Assembly (NCBI GenBank): GCA_023957755.1
Contig: JAMLGT010000015.1
Coordinates: forward strand, 1-64,000
Source of the DNA: Chitinophagaceae bacterium
GTDB lineage: Bacteria; Bacteroidota; Bacteroidia; Chitinophagales; Chitinophagaceae
Direction of reading: 5' to 3'
DNA: 64,000 bases
Position numbers and translations under genes: made by a program. Numbering within the stretch: the first letter of the stretch is position 1; the number at the start of each line of letters is the position of its first letter. Shown in pieces: positions 10,309 through 19,498 of the stretch. A model generated the notes under the pieces. That model did no database searches. It worked only from the letters and a program-made list of their open reading frames with translations, and had not been told where the DNA came from.

Positions 10309-10707
10309 ATGATTCAGCGTATTCAAACCATTTGGTTGTTTCTGGCAGCAATCGCCACCTTTCTTTCAATTGAGTTTGCATTTTACGTAAGCCCCGACGG
10401 AGGAAGCGTTTCCGCAACCGACAATAATCTGATTATTCTGATTCTATCTGCCGCACTGGGTACAGGCATTCTGATTTCTGTGTTCATGTTCAAACAGAGG
10501 AAGCTGCAGATTCGCCTGGTGATACTTTGCGCGCTTCTGGAGTGCCTTGTGATTTTTCTTTATATGCGGCAGACAGGCCAGTATGTAAATGGTAGTTATA
10601 CACTGGCAGCCATACTGCACCCAATTATCCTGGTATTGCTCTTCCTGGCTATCCGGGGTATTTACAAGGATCACAAGCTCATAAAAGACAGCAACAGGCT
10701 ACGATAA
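10309..10707 (+). CDS. DUF4293 small membrane protein
   Basis: A 132-aa protein with four predicted membrane helices (about residues 8-27, 42-62, 68-86 and 98-118). The N-terminus MIQRIQTIWLFLAA is typical of the DUF4293 family of Bacteroidota. The function is unknown. It lies 51 bp downstream of glyA and 46 bp upstream of the next plus-strand gene, so the three may be co-transcribed. Confidence 0.85.
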   Translation: MIQRIQTIWLFLAAIATFLSIEFAFYVSPDGGSVSATDNNLIILILSAALGTGILISVFMFKQRKLQIRLVILCALLECLVIFLYMRQTGQYVNGSYTLAAILHPIILVLLFLAIRGIYKDHKLIKDSNRLR

Positions 10708-10753
10708 ACCATTATCAAAAGAGGACGAAAGGCAACCGCACCCCAGAAGCTTT

Positions 10754-11767
10754 ATGAGTCTGCTTTTTATACCATTTCAGGTACTTTTGTTAGCAGCCTA
10801 TTTTTGTATCACCAGCGGAGTGCCCGGTTACCCGAGCACAATGGTTTCAACCTTCAGCAAATCATTATTACCCGCCAAGGATAATTTCAGTACCGGCATA
10901 AATACTCAGAAGATGAAAAAAATGGAAAACCATAATCCTGAATTCAGGCCGCTTCAAACAGTCAGGGGTGTCACCGGTGGTTCCGGACTGGTATATCACG
11001 AAAAAAAGCTCTACATATTATCAGACGATTCTGACTTTCTTTTCGGTTATAATCTGCATGGCAATCAACTCGAGAAAGTAAGCCTGAAGGATTCCGGCAC
11101 GCCCGGCCAGGTAATGAAAAAACACCTCAAGCCTGATTTCGAAGCTATTGCAGCCACTCCGGATCGTTACTTCATCTTCGGATCAGGATCTGCCGAAAAC
11201 AGATTTGATATGGTGGAGCTGGATGCTGACCTTAAGTTCATAAGCCGACGCTCACTCTCCGCACTCTACCGGAACATAATGCACCAGACAGGAATCAATG
11301 AGCAGAATTTCAATATTGAGGGCGTAATAGTGAAGGGACCAGATGCCTACTTCTTCAATCGGGGTAATGGGCCGCAGAAACAAAACGGAATAATCATCGT
11401 AAAAAACTGGAGGGGCACCTCATACCAAATCGAAAAGTTTATCCCTATCGACTTACCAACAAGAGATGGTTTTGCTTTTACGTTCTCTGATGCAATTCTT
11501 CTGGAAGATTCCATTTACTTTCTGGCTACTGCCGAAAAAACAACATCAGTATATGATGACGGCGAAATACTTGGGAGTGCGCTGGGAGTTCTTGCGCTCC
11601 GCTCGCTTGAAATGACAGATTTTCACTTTCTCACAAAAGACTACAAACTGGAAGGAATTACTTTTCAATACAAACAGGCCGGCCGCCTGCACTTTCTAAT
11701 ATCTGAAGATGCAGATAACAGCGAAGGGGGGACTACACTCTTTCAACTATCACTTGAGGCAAGGTGA
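10754..11767 (+). CDS. Exported protein of unknown function, propeller-like
   Basis: A 337-aa protein with a hydrophobic N-terminus (about residues 1-25) that should act as a signal sequence or anchor. The body starts after about residue 60 and has repeated beta-rich blocks such as GGSGLVYHEKKLYILSDDSD and FNIEGVIVKGPDAYFFNRGN, a pattern seen in beta-propeller or esterase-like-phytase-type domains. It resembles an uncharacterised Bacteroidota family (possibly DUF6929). No catalytic motif is evident. A second ATG at 10911 (MKKMENHN) is possible but would remove the signal. The gene ends 45 bp before a MITE-like element. Confidence 0.65.
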   Translation: MSLLFIPFQVLLLAAYFCITSGVPGYPSTMVSTFSKSLLPAKDNFSTGINTQKMKKMENHNPEFRPLQTVRGVTGGSGLVYHEKKLYILSDDSDFLFGYNLHGNQLEKVSLKDSGTPGQVMKKHLKPDFEAIAATPDRYFIFGSGSAENRFDMVELDADLKFISRRSLSALYRNIMHQTGINEQNFNIEGVIVKGPDAYFFNRGNGPQKQNGIIIVKNWRGTSYQIEKFIPIDLPTRDGFAFTFSDAILLEDSIYFLATAEKTTSVYDDGEILGSALGVLALRSLEMTDFHFLTKDYKLEGITFQYKQAGRLHFLISEDADNSEGGTTLFQLSLEAR

Positions 11768-11811
11768 CAACCTCTTATCCATTTCTTCTGATGAATAATA
11801 AATCCGAAATC

Positions 11812-11945
11812 GCTGTCTGGTTAAACTATTCAAAATGAGGCTAGAGCCCTTGTGGAGTATGATCTCCACAGCCCTATCCTGAAGGGCCGGATAATAAATT
11901 CAAAACCTCATCCCAGTAGGCATTAGCTCAGCTTAGCCGGACAAT
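11812..11945. repeat. MITE-like element, second copy
   Basis: A 134-bp unit with ends GCTGTCTGGTTAA and TTAGCCGGACAAT, related to the inverted ends of the element at 7699-7788. Inside are GAGGCTAGAGCCC and GGGATGAGGTTTTG-type arms (read on the minus strand) that can fold. It sits between convergent genes and lies 11 bp from the stop of the minus-strand gene, so it could also serve as their terminator. Confidence 0.55.
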
Positions 11946-11956
11946 TACTCATAAAT

Positions 11957-12889
11957 CTACATGTCCTCTTCCTTAAGCCGGATAGTCCTCTTTTCAATTT
12001 TTGTAATAGCGCCAAGTGATGCAGTACTCGTCTGCTCACTATATAAAACCCAACCGGAATCGTGGATACTCGACACTGTAAACACCTCGTTTTTCAGGCC
12101 TTTTAGCTCCTCCCGTACAGGGAGTGCTCCACCTGTTTCCTTTGCTATCATGGACATATAATCAAAAACACTGTTCTCCAATTGGGCTTCATCTACTTGT
12201 TGCAAAGCCGTGAGTACAAAAAGCGCATCCTCCGGGTAAATATCTTTAAGCTCTACAATCAGCCTGGCGTCAAAAGGCTCAGAGCCTATGATATTGGGCA
12301 CCTTCAGCTCCATCTCCACTGGATTATTCAATAAATATTTCACTCCAAAAAATAAGTGAAATTGAAGTATATCCTTAATCACTACAGATTCTATTGCTTC
12401 TTTAGTCGAATAAAGTTTCTTGACGGCTTCTGCTATGGGATTACCCTTAGTATCTCCATTCATTCCGGCCAACACATCTATAGCCTTATCTATCCTGTCT
12501 CTAAGCTCCTCCCAATTGACTACTTCCATAAAAGCACCCATCTCATCTGTCTTATATACGATCCTGACATTTCCGCTTACTTCCAACAATTTCTGCCGCA
12601 ACACATCATCAGCCTGGGTTCCCACAACATTTGAAACCCATTGTAGCGTGTAGGAATTTTCTGTGGAGTCCAGCACTTTCAATGTCACTTCATAAGTTCC
12701 GGATTCCAATTCGGAAGTATCTGTCCCTTTGAAGCTCATTCTCTCATTTGTTATTATATACGTTTGTACCTCCCCTTTATTCCAGTAGGTGACAGCCTGC
12801 GCTGATGAATCTTCAACATTAATCTGTGCTGTAGCATTCACTGACCAGAGAAAGAAGAAAATGAATATCTGTGTGCTTATTAGTTTCAT
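11957..12889 (-). CDS. Exported protein of unknown function
   Basis: A 310-aa protein with a clear signal peptide ending near residue 21 (NATAQI). The rest is mixed alpha/beta with many acidic residues. No family motif is recognised. A phrase such as TYEVTLKVLDSTENSYTLQW resembles the DUF6263-like or lipocalin-like beta domains that measure surface expression in Bacteroidota, but this is weak. It lies 49 bp downstream of the helix-hairpin-helix barrel gene on the same strand and may be the last gene of that operon. Confidence 0.6.
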   Translation of the reverse strand: MKLISTQIFIFFFLWSVNATAQINVEDSSAQAVTYWNKGEVQTYIITNERMSFKGTDTSELESGTYEVTLKVLDSTENSYTLQWVSNVVGTQADDVLRQKLLEVSGNVRIVYKTDEMGAFMEVVNWEELRDRIDKAIDVLAGMNGDTKGNPIAEAVKKLYSTKEAIESVVIKDILQFHLFFGVKYLLNNPVEMELKVPNIIGSEPFDARLIVELKDIYPEDALFVLTALQQVDEAQLENSVFDYMSMIAKETGGALPVREELKGLKNEVFTVSSIHDSGWVLYSEQTSTASLGAITKIEKRTIRLKEEDM

Positions 12890-12938
12890 CGCGATTCTAA
12901 ATGTAAATTGAGTAATAGGGCTTATTCTTTTAGACTTT

Positions 12939-15014
12939 TCAGAATCTCCAGAAGAGTTCTACCTTCAGTTCTGTTTTTGCTTTTCCATCAATTTTATCGA
13001 GCCCGCTGCCGATCGCTTCCCTGTCCAAATAGCGGGTTTGGGCGAGTCGGGCCCACAGGCTTACATCTTTAAAAAGATTGTATCTTAGATTAAGGTAGTA
13101 TCGATAACCTTTACCATAGACCATGGGGATTGAATAGCTGTACAATACATCATTTTCATAGGTATAAATCCGGGTATCATAATTATCAGTCTCAAAATAT
13201 TGCAATCTTGCATTACCACTCAACCGCTTCATCACCGGCTTAAAGAGAACATCTGCATACATCATAAAACCCGAAGCCGACCCATACCACACATTTTCAG
13301 CCCGTGCCCGAAAGGTCACATCAGTACTAACCTTCACGCTTACATGTACTCTTAAAGTCTGTCTGGAAATATTTTCTACTGAATTTGTTTTATTGCCATC
13401 TATGGTACGATTGATGCCTTTATTAGTAGTACGGTATCTTACATAGAACTGCGCCTGGCGGCTGGGTGTATAATAAATCTGGAGCATCATCTCAGTGCCT
13501 GTAGAAGGAGCATCTACTCTGTATCTCAGCCAGGGAAACTTAAAGACATCTGCATAGGCATCTATCCTCAACACATTATTAGGGCGGATATTAATTCCCG
13601 CATAAAGCCCATTCTCGTTACTCACTGTAGAAGACTGTGTGAAGGCGCTTCCGTACAACGAAAGATATCTCATAGAAATATCACGATGAAGCAGGCTTAC
13701 ATCTACATAACGGTTCAGACTTATGCCCACCCCATTGACCGTAGCGAAATTATTTCTGGAATCCATCGCTGTCTCCCCAAAGAAATGTGCATTACCCAGA
13801 GTATAACTATAATCAATAGAGTAATTGCCGGCATGTGCTCCAGGCGTAGCATACTTCTTATATAGTTCGCTACTTTTGATTACCGGTGTGGCAAAATGGT
13901 ATTGCGCAGTATTAAACCCTATGCGGAATCTGGAGCTGGAATACTGGAGGTTCATTCCATAACTAAATTGCTTCAAAAGACGTTGCCCATCAATCTCAGA
14001 CTGCGTGCGGTGATACCCTGATTGCCGGATGGACGACACAAAATCCAAAGTATCTGCTCCTGCGGTAGCATCCATATTTCTAAAGCTCATAAAGGCAGTA
14101 GCCTGCCAGTGTTTCTTCTCCAGCGTGATACCAGCCCCTCTGTTAAACATCACCTCTCCTGCCGACACATAAGGTCGCAACTTCTCTCCCTGATGCTTTA
14201 TGAAAAGTCCATCGCCAGGCCCGCTGAATGAAAGACTCTGCCACTGCACGAGCCCCTGCCCAAAATTCACTGCGAAGTCGCCGATGGCGATGGCCATAAT
14301 AATTCCAATATCCCGGACAAATAAATGAGCAGAATAAAAATCGAATCCATACTTCTGATTTCCTTTGAAAAACTGCTCGCCGGCATCCTTCTCTGCTGTG
14401 AGCCCATACTGAAGCTTATTTTTGAATCTATATTTATACCTGAGAAAATATTTATCAGGACTGCCCGGATAATACGACTTTCCTTCGTTGGGATCTCTCA
14501 GATACCCCTCTGATTTCTCGAGAATACGGGTGACACGCATCAGCAATGTATGCTCTCCTCCCTTAAACCTGCCTTTCAGCGAGCTGATACTTTCTGCCGA
14601 AGAGATACTTACAAACGGCAGCACTTTCCTGATAGTGGCCACATCCCACAATGGTATTGCCTGCAACTCGTAGATGCTCACAAAATTTCCAAACATCTGT
14701 CTGTACGAAAAAAAATGATCTATCTGTGCCGGAGTAAGCAAGTTCAATTTCTGAAGCGTCTCCCTGTCAACCGAATTCAGATTTAACGGATGGCGACTGA
14801 AATATTCAAGATCCTGAAGATAAGTGTCATCATCAGGACTTTCATCTTCATTATTAGCCGTCATTTCTTCCAGCCGATTTTCTATTTCATCAGGCAACTC
14901 GGTCGTCTGTTCCTGTTTAGGAGGTTTCTTCTTCTTTGTCTTTTGCGCAAAAGCAATGTGCGTGCAGAAAATCAGCAATAATACCGCAAACCCATATTTA
15001 GATACCCTCCTCAT
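12939..15014 (-). CDS. Helix-hairpin-helix protein with predicted barrel domain
   Basis: A 691-aa protein with a signal peptide ending in IAFAQ (residue ~24). A K/P/E-rich linker follows, then tandem ComEA-type helix-hairpin-helix motifs at about 65-130 (LNLNSVDRETLQKLNLLTPAQ and FGNFVSIYELQAIPL). The remaining ~550 residues are aromatic alternating strands ending in the terminal F of an outer-membrane barrel (ELFWRF). HhH domains normally bind DNA, so a surface barrel carrying one is unexpected. The same combination is common in Bacteroidota genomes, but its role is not established. Its ATG overlaps the stop of the upstream gene by 4 bp (ATGA), so the two are translationally coupled. Confidence 0.75.
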   Translation of the reverse strand: MRRVSKYGFAVLLLIFCTHIAFAQKTKKKKPPKQEQTTELPDEIENRLEEMTANNEDESPDDDTYLQDLEYFSRHPLNLNSVDRETLQKLNLLTPAQIDHFFSYRQMFGNFVSIYELQAIPLWDVATIRKVLPFVSISSAESISSLKGRFKGGEHTLLMRVTRILEKSEGYLRDPNEGKSYYPGSPDKYFLRYKYRFKNKLQYGLTAEKDAGEQFFKGNQKYGFDFYSAHLFVRDIGIIMAIAIGDFAVNFGQGLVQWQSLSFSGPGDGLFIKHQGEKLRPYVSAGEVMFNRGAGITLEKKHWQATAFMSFRNMDATAGADTLDFVSSIRQSGYHRTQSEIDGQRLLKQFSYGMNLQYSSSRFRIGFNTAQYHFATPVIKSSELYKKYATPGAHAGNYSIDYSYTLGNAHFFGETAMDSRNNFATVNGVGISLNRYVDVSLLHRDISMRYLSLYGSAFTQSSTVSNENGLYAGINIRPNNVLRIDAYADVFKFPWLRYRVDAPSTGTEMMLQIYYTPSRQAQFYVRYRTTNKGINRTIDGNKTNSVENISRQTLRVHVSVKVSTDVTFRARAENVWYGSASGFMMYADVLFKPVMKRLSGNARLQYFETDNYDTRIYTYENDVLYSYSIPMVYGKGYRYYLNLRYNLFKDVSLWARLAQTRYLDREAIGSGLDKIDGKAKTELKVELFWRF

Positions 15015-15832
15015 TTTTTCTTCTTTGCGGGTTGATAGATTACCATAATGCCGGGCGAAAAGCCCAACTGCTGATGATAACTTACTGACAGGTCTAAACG
15101 TATTTCGTCAAAAGAAACGCCTGCTGCACCAAATGGTGATTTGGTAAGGCTCTGCATGCCTGCCCGTGCAAAGAAGCGATCGTCGAACTGGTAAAATACA
15201 CCTGCTGTCACGTTTATATCTTTATTCTCCTCCTTTTCAATAGTGGCGCTCACAATCACATTCTCTGTCGGCTCATATCCAATTCCCAAACGATAATTTG
15301 ATGCCAGCTTTTCATCCTCCGATTTGGAAATATATCCTCCTACGGGATTATAAATCTCAATGCCGGCCGTTAGTTGATCAGATATACGGGCAATAGCTCC
15401 AATCTGAAAAGTGACTGCTCCGCCCTGCTGATATGCCGGTACACGGTAGGAATAATAATTGAATCCTGCCCCCAGGCTAAAACTGCTTCCCAATGAGCGC
15501 GCATAGGCTAATCCAATCTGGTATTCATTAAAATTTTTGTATCCGAAATAACCGGCTTCTACCCCAAAATTCCCCAACTCTGTAGGCACCACGGCCACTC
15601 CGCTATAATAATTAGTCTCTTTGAGCATATAGCGGGTTTCGGCAAGCGCACCTGCTGAAAAAGCCTTTGCAAATGCAAGCGCCGCAGTATTGTGCGTAAA
15701 AGAAAAGGCGTCATTATGCTTCTGCGAATAACTGTTTAGCATCAGATAGGATGCTGATACAGACTGTTTTACCGACTGTGCGTGGGAACAATGAAATAAC
15801 AGCGAAAAGCATAGTATAATTAGAATCCGCAA
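15011..15832 (-). CDS. Small outer-membrane barrel protein, PorV/FadL-like
   Basis: A 273-aa protein with a signal peptide (to about residue 18, HCSHAQ). The rest alternates glycine and aromatic residues in beta strands (FSLGAGFNYYSYRVPAYQQ) and ends in a basic KKKK tail rather than a terminal aromatic. The pattern resembles PorV/PorQ/FadL-type barrels, but the assignment is by pattern only. It is the first gene of a minus-strand operon and overlaps the helix-hairpin-helix protein by 4 bp, which suggests that the two work together at the outer membrane. The divergent neighbour is folD. Confidence 0.6.
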   Translation of the reverse strand: MRILIILCFSLLFHCSHAQSVKQSVSASYLMLNSYSQKHNDAFSFTHNTAALAFAKAFSAGALAETRYMLKETNYYSGVAVVPTELGNFGVEAGYFGYKNFNEYQIGLAYARSLGSSFSLGAGFNYYSYRVPAYQQGGAVTFQIGAIARISDQLTAGIEIYNPVGGYISKSEDEKLASNYRLGIGYEPTENVIVSATIEKEENKDINVTAGVFYQFDDRFFARAGMQSLTKSPFGAAGVSFDEIRLDLSVSYHQQLGFSPGIMVIYQPAKKKK

Positions 15833-15901
15833 TTGTAGTGGTTTAGCTCTTTGTCAATATAGGTAAAGCAATATAAATGAATTTATCCTCTTAAACATCT
15901 T

Positions 15902-15910
15902 TAATTTTGC
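15902..15910 (+). promoter_or_regulatory. -7 box abutting folD start
   Basis: TAATTTTGC fits TAnnTTTG plus C. Only four bases (CCGC) separate it from the ATG at 15915, so a transcript starting the usual 5-8 nt downstream would have essentially no leader. Confidence 0.5.
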
Positions 15911-15914
15911 CCGC

Positions 15915-16802
15915 ATGGAATTGCTTGATGGTAAAGTGGCTTCTGCAGCCATTAAAGAAAATCTGAAATCAAAAACTGAGTTACTGACAGCCTCCGGCAA
16001 ACGCGCGCCACACCTGGCTGCCATCCTGATTGGGGACGACCCGGCCAGCCACACTTACGTTAACTCAAAAGTGAAGAACTGCCACGAAGTGGGCATCCGC
16101 TCCACGCTGATTCAACGAGACGACAGTATCAGTGAGGAAGCGCTATTACAAATGATTCGCGGACTCAACGAAGACAAGGAGGTGGATGGTATTCTGGTAC
16201 AGGTACCACTGCCAAAACATATATCCGAAAATAAAGTAACACTCACTATCGCTCCCGAGAAAGATGTGGACGGATTTCATCCGGTCAATATCGGCAACAT
16301 GGTGTTAGGGCTTCCGGGTTTTGTTTCTGCCACTCCCTGGGGCATTATCCTTCTTCTGAAACACTATGGAATCAAATCAGAAGGTAAGAATGTGGTCATT
16401 GTCGGCCGCAGCCACACCGTAGGTACACCGCTGAGCATCCTGTTCAGTCGTAATACCTCCTTTGGTAATGCCACTGTGACCCTTTGCCACAGCCGCACTC
16501 ACAATCTGGAAGAAATATGCCGTACAGCAGATATCCTTGTAGCCGCAATAGGCAAAGCACAATTCATCAAAGAAGACATGGTGAAGGAAGGCGCCGTGGT
16601 AATAGACGTAGGCATCAATCGGGTGAAAGATAGTAATACAAAAAGTGGATTTCGGCTGAAGGGCGACGTAGATTTTGAGAATGTGAAAGGTAAATGCAGC
16701 TATATTTCTCCTGTCCCGGGTGGTGTCGGGCTGATGACAATTGCTGCATTACTCACCAATACCTTCGACGCCTATATCCGAAACAACGATGTGGCACTAT
16801 GA
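15915..16802 (+). CDS. folD: Methylenetetrahydrofolate dehydrogenase/cyclohydrolase
   Basis: A 295-aa bifunctional cytoplasmic enzyme. It oxidises 5,10-methylene-THF to methenyl-THF and hydrolyses it to 10-formyl-THF for purine and fMet synthesis. Visible signatures are the active-site YVNSKVKNC (Y48, K52, K54), the cofactor site GRSHTVGTPLS near 168, and PVPGGVGLMT near 268. The length is normal. Its stop overlaps the ATG of queE (ATGA), so queE is translated by coupling. It links functionally to glyA earlier in the window. Confidence 0.97.
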   Translation: MELLDGKVASAAIKENLKSKTELLTASGKRAPHLAAILIGDDPASHTYVNSKVKNCHEVGIRSTLIQRDDSISEEALLQMIRGLNEDKEVDGILVQVPLPKHISENKVTLTIAPEKDVDGFHPVNIGNMVLGLPGFVSATPWGIILLLKHYGIKSEGKNVVIVGRSHTVGTPLSILFSRNTSFGNATVTLCHSRTHNLEEICRTADILVAAIGKAQFIKEDMVKEGAVVIDVGINRVKDSNTKSGFRLKGDVDFENVKGKCSYISPVPGGVGLMTIAALLTNTFDAYIRNNDVAL

Positions 16803-17428
16803 AAACAGCCAATCACACAGCATTAGCCACGGGATTCTTACCGGTGATGGAGCAGTTCTACACTATTCAGGGCGAAGGATACCATCAGGGCAAGGCAGCT
16901 TACTTTATCCGGCTGGGCGGATGTGATGTAGGTTGTGTTTGGTGCGATGTAAAAGAAAGCTGGGATGCTGCCGCACATCCCCACATTCAGATAGAAGATA
17001 TTGTAAAAGTGGCTCAGGCTACCCCGGCCAGGCTGGCAGTAATTACCGGTGGCGAACCCACTCTCTACGATCTGAATGAGCTTACAACACAATTAAAGGC
17101 AGCAGGATTCCAGACAAATATCGAAACCTCAGGCGCACACGAACTTACCGGCCACTTCGACTGGGTATGCCTGTCTCCCAAAAAATTCAAACCACCCGTA
17201 GAGCGTGTGTTGAAGCAGGCAGATGAACTTAAGATTATAGTATTCAATAAATCCGACTTCAAATGGGCCGAGTCTTTTGCGGCCAAAGTAAGAAAAGACT
17301 GTATGCTCTTCCTGCAACCTGAATGGTCCAATGCTGAGAAAATGACACCTCTGATTGTTGATTACATCAAGACAAATCCACAATGGCAGCTTTCTTTGCA
17401 GATACACAAATATATCCACGTCCCTTAG
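16799..17428 (+). CDS. queE: 7-carboxy-7-deazaguanine synthase (radical SAM)
   Basis: A 209-aa radical-SAM enzyme of queuosine synthesis. It converts 6-carboxytetrahydropterin to 7-carboxy-7-deazaguanine. The iron-sulfur cluster motif is C42-x3-C46-x2-C49 in GGCDVGCVWCD. The N-terminal FYTIQGEGYHQGKAAYFIRL block and VITGGEPTLYDL (SAM contact) are typical of QueE. I chose the ATG at 16799 because it overlaps the folD stop. An in-frame start further upstream would only read through folD in another frame. No other queuosine genes are in the window. Confidence 0.93.
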   Translation: MKTANHTALATGFLPVMEQFYTIQGEGYHQGKAAYFIRLGGCDVGCVWCDVKESWDAAAHPHIQIEDIVKVAQATPARLAVITGGEPTLYDLNELTTQLKAAGFQTNIETSGAHELTGHFDWVCLSPKKFKPPVERVLKQADELKIIVFNKSDFKWAESFAAKVRKDCMLFLQPEWSNAEKMTPLIVDYIKTNPQWQLSLQIHKYIHVP

Positions 17429-17554
17429 CGTTACTATTACCCGGCCAAGCATACAACTAATAGTCGTATCATCCGGTCTAACTACCAAACCGGAATGTAA
17501 CCTGTAACATTTGCTTAGCAACCGGATTATTACTTTCGTTATGAAATCAGGAAT

Positions 17555-19468
17555 ATGAAAAAGTGGGTATTTCTATTATTTATACTTGGAAGTGTACAAC
17601 TATCTTTCGGGCAGTGGTATAATCCTGACAAGGTGAGCCACAAAGCTTCCTCGCTTTTCAACCAGGCTTATGATCAGGCAATGGCAGGCGCTTATGGTGC
17701 GGCACTCGAGTTACTCCAAAAGGCTGTTGCCATCGACACAAAGTATATAGATGCCTACCTTTCAATGGCAGGGATACACGGAGAGCGAAAAGAATATGCC
17801 GCAGCAGTTGCTTCATACAAAAAGGCTATTGATCTGGATTCTGTTTACACACTTCACTACCAGCTTCCTTATTCTATCAATCTGGCAGGAATTGGACATT
17901 TTGAAGAAGCTTTGGCCGCGATAAATAAATTCCTTACAAGTCCTAAACTGAACGAACGAAGCCGTAAGGCCGGTGAATTCAGGAAGACCACCTACGAATT
18001 TGCTGTAAATCTTGCTAAAACCATGCAACAGGGTTATGTATTCAATCCGGTAAATCTTGGTGACAGCATCAACACTGCCGACCTTGAATATTTCCCCACA
18101 CTTACAATTGATGGTAATACACTAATCTTCACCCGGAGAATAGGTAACAACGAAGACTTTTATCAAAGCAACAGAGTAAATGGAATTTGGCAAAAGGCTC
18201 ACCTTCTGGAAGGAAATATCAATACACCAAACTACAACGAAGGCGCACAAATCATTTCACAAGATGGCAAGTGGCTCATCTTTACCGGATGCAACTTCCC
18301 GCAGGGATTGGGTAGTTGTGATCTTTATATCTCATTCCTCACCAAAAAAGGATGGAGCAAGCCGATGAACCTTGGGCCTAATGTCAATTCTGAATTCTGG
18401 GAATCCACACCGTCTCTTTCGCCTGACAAGCGTGATCTGTATTTCAGCAGTAATGTGCCCGGAGGATTCGGTGGAAAAGATATCTGGGTATCGCACCGCA
18501 ATGATGATGGCACCTGGAGTGAGCCCACAAATCTGGGTGCTGAAATTAACACCGCCGGAGACGAAAGCACGCCATTCATCCATGCAGACAACCAAACGCT
18601 ATATTTCAACAGCAATGGGCTACCCGGATACAGCGAAAAGCCCGACCTCTTTGTCACCAGAAAACAACCCGACGGCTCCTGGAGTACACCACAAAACCTC
18701 GGCTATCCCATCAACACTATAGATGATGAAGGGAGCCTCTTCATTGCCGCTGACGGTATCACGGCTTATTACAGCAGTGACAGAAGCGATACCAAAGGTG
18801 GATTGGATATTTATTCTTTTCAGCTTCCGGATCAGGTGCGCCCAATGAGGACCCTTTGGGTACAGGGTAAGGTATTTGATAAACATACCAAAGCACAACT
18901 TCCTTCTGCTGTAGAGTTGACAGACCTGGAAACAGGGAATATGATCAGTCGGGTAAGTACGGATGAAGACGGCGAATTTCTTGTCACACTGCCTGTCGGC
19001 AGAGACTATGCATTTACAGTAAGAAGGAAAGGATATTTGTTCTTCTCTGAAAACTATAATATCAGCGCTACAGCACCTGATGAGACCTTCGTGGCAGAAA
19101 TTCCCCTGCAACCCATCGAAACCGATGCTTCTGTCGTACTGAAAAATATTTTCTTCAATACAGGAAAATCAGATTTGAAGCCGGAGTCTATCGTAGAGCT
19201 TAATAACATCGTAACTCTTATGAATGAAAACCCCACGCTGCGCATCCAGATTATCGGGTTTACAGACAATGTAGGATCCGAGAAGGATAACCTGAAACTC
19301 AGTAACGACCGGGCTTTGTCAGTAGTGAACTATCTGATAACCCACGGAGTAAAAGCGGAGCGCTTGTCTCACCTGGGCAAAGGCGCCTCAAACCCTGTTG
19401 CAGATAACAATACAGAAGAGGGCAGGGCACAGAATCGACGCACCGAGATGAAAGTTGTAGCTAAATGA
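17555..19468 (+). CDS. OmpA-family protein with TPR, propeller and CRD (PorE-like)
   Basis: A 637-aa envelope protein with a signal peptide (to about 20). TPR repeats lie at about 28-125 (AYLSMAGIHGERKEYAAAVA). PD40/WD40-type propeller blades follow at about 165-420, with repeats such as TPSLSPDKRDLYFSSNVPGG and STPFIHADNQTLYFNSNGLP. A carboxypeptidase-regulatory-like domain is at about 430-510, and an OmpA C-terminal peptidoglycan-binding domain at about 525-637 (IIGFTDNVGSEKDNLKLSNDRA). This order (TPR, propeller, CRD, OmpA) is the one described for PorE (PG1058) of the type IX secretion system. Many paralogues share it, so the PorE role is an inference. It is transcribed alone. Confidence 0.82.
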   Translation: MKKWVFLLFILGSVQLSFGQWYNPDKVSHKASSLFNQAYDQAMAGAYGAALELLQKAVAIDTKYIDAYLSMAGIHGERKEYAAAVASYKKAIDLDSVYTLHYQLPYSINLAGIGHFEEALAAINKFLTSPKLNERSRKAGEFRKTTYEFAVNLAKTMQQGYVFNPVNLGDSINTADLEYFPTLTIDGNTLIFTRRIGNNEDFYQSNRVNGIWQKAHLLEGNINTPNYNEGAQIISQDGKWLIFTGCNFPQGLGSCDLYISFLTKKGWSKPMNLGPNVNSEFWESTPSLSPDKRDLYFSSNVPGGFGGKDIWVSHRNDDGTWSEPTNLGAEINTAGDESTPFIHADNQTLYFNSNGLPGYSEKPDLFVTRKQPDGSWSTPQNLGYPINTIDDEGSLFIAADGITAYYSSDRSDTKGGLDIYSFQLPDQVRPMRTLWVQGKVFDKHTKAQLPSAVELTDLETGNMISRVSTDEDGEFLVTLPVGRDYAFTVRRKGYLFFSENYNISATAPDETFVAEIPLQPIETDASVVLKNIFFNTGKSDLKPESIVELNNIVTLMNENPTLRIQIIGFTDNVGSEKDNLKLSNDRALSVVNYLITHGVKAERLSHLGKGASNPVADNNTEEGRAQNRRTEMKVVAK

Positions 19469-19498
19469 TTTTATCAGCGAAAGCTGTATCTACTTCGG

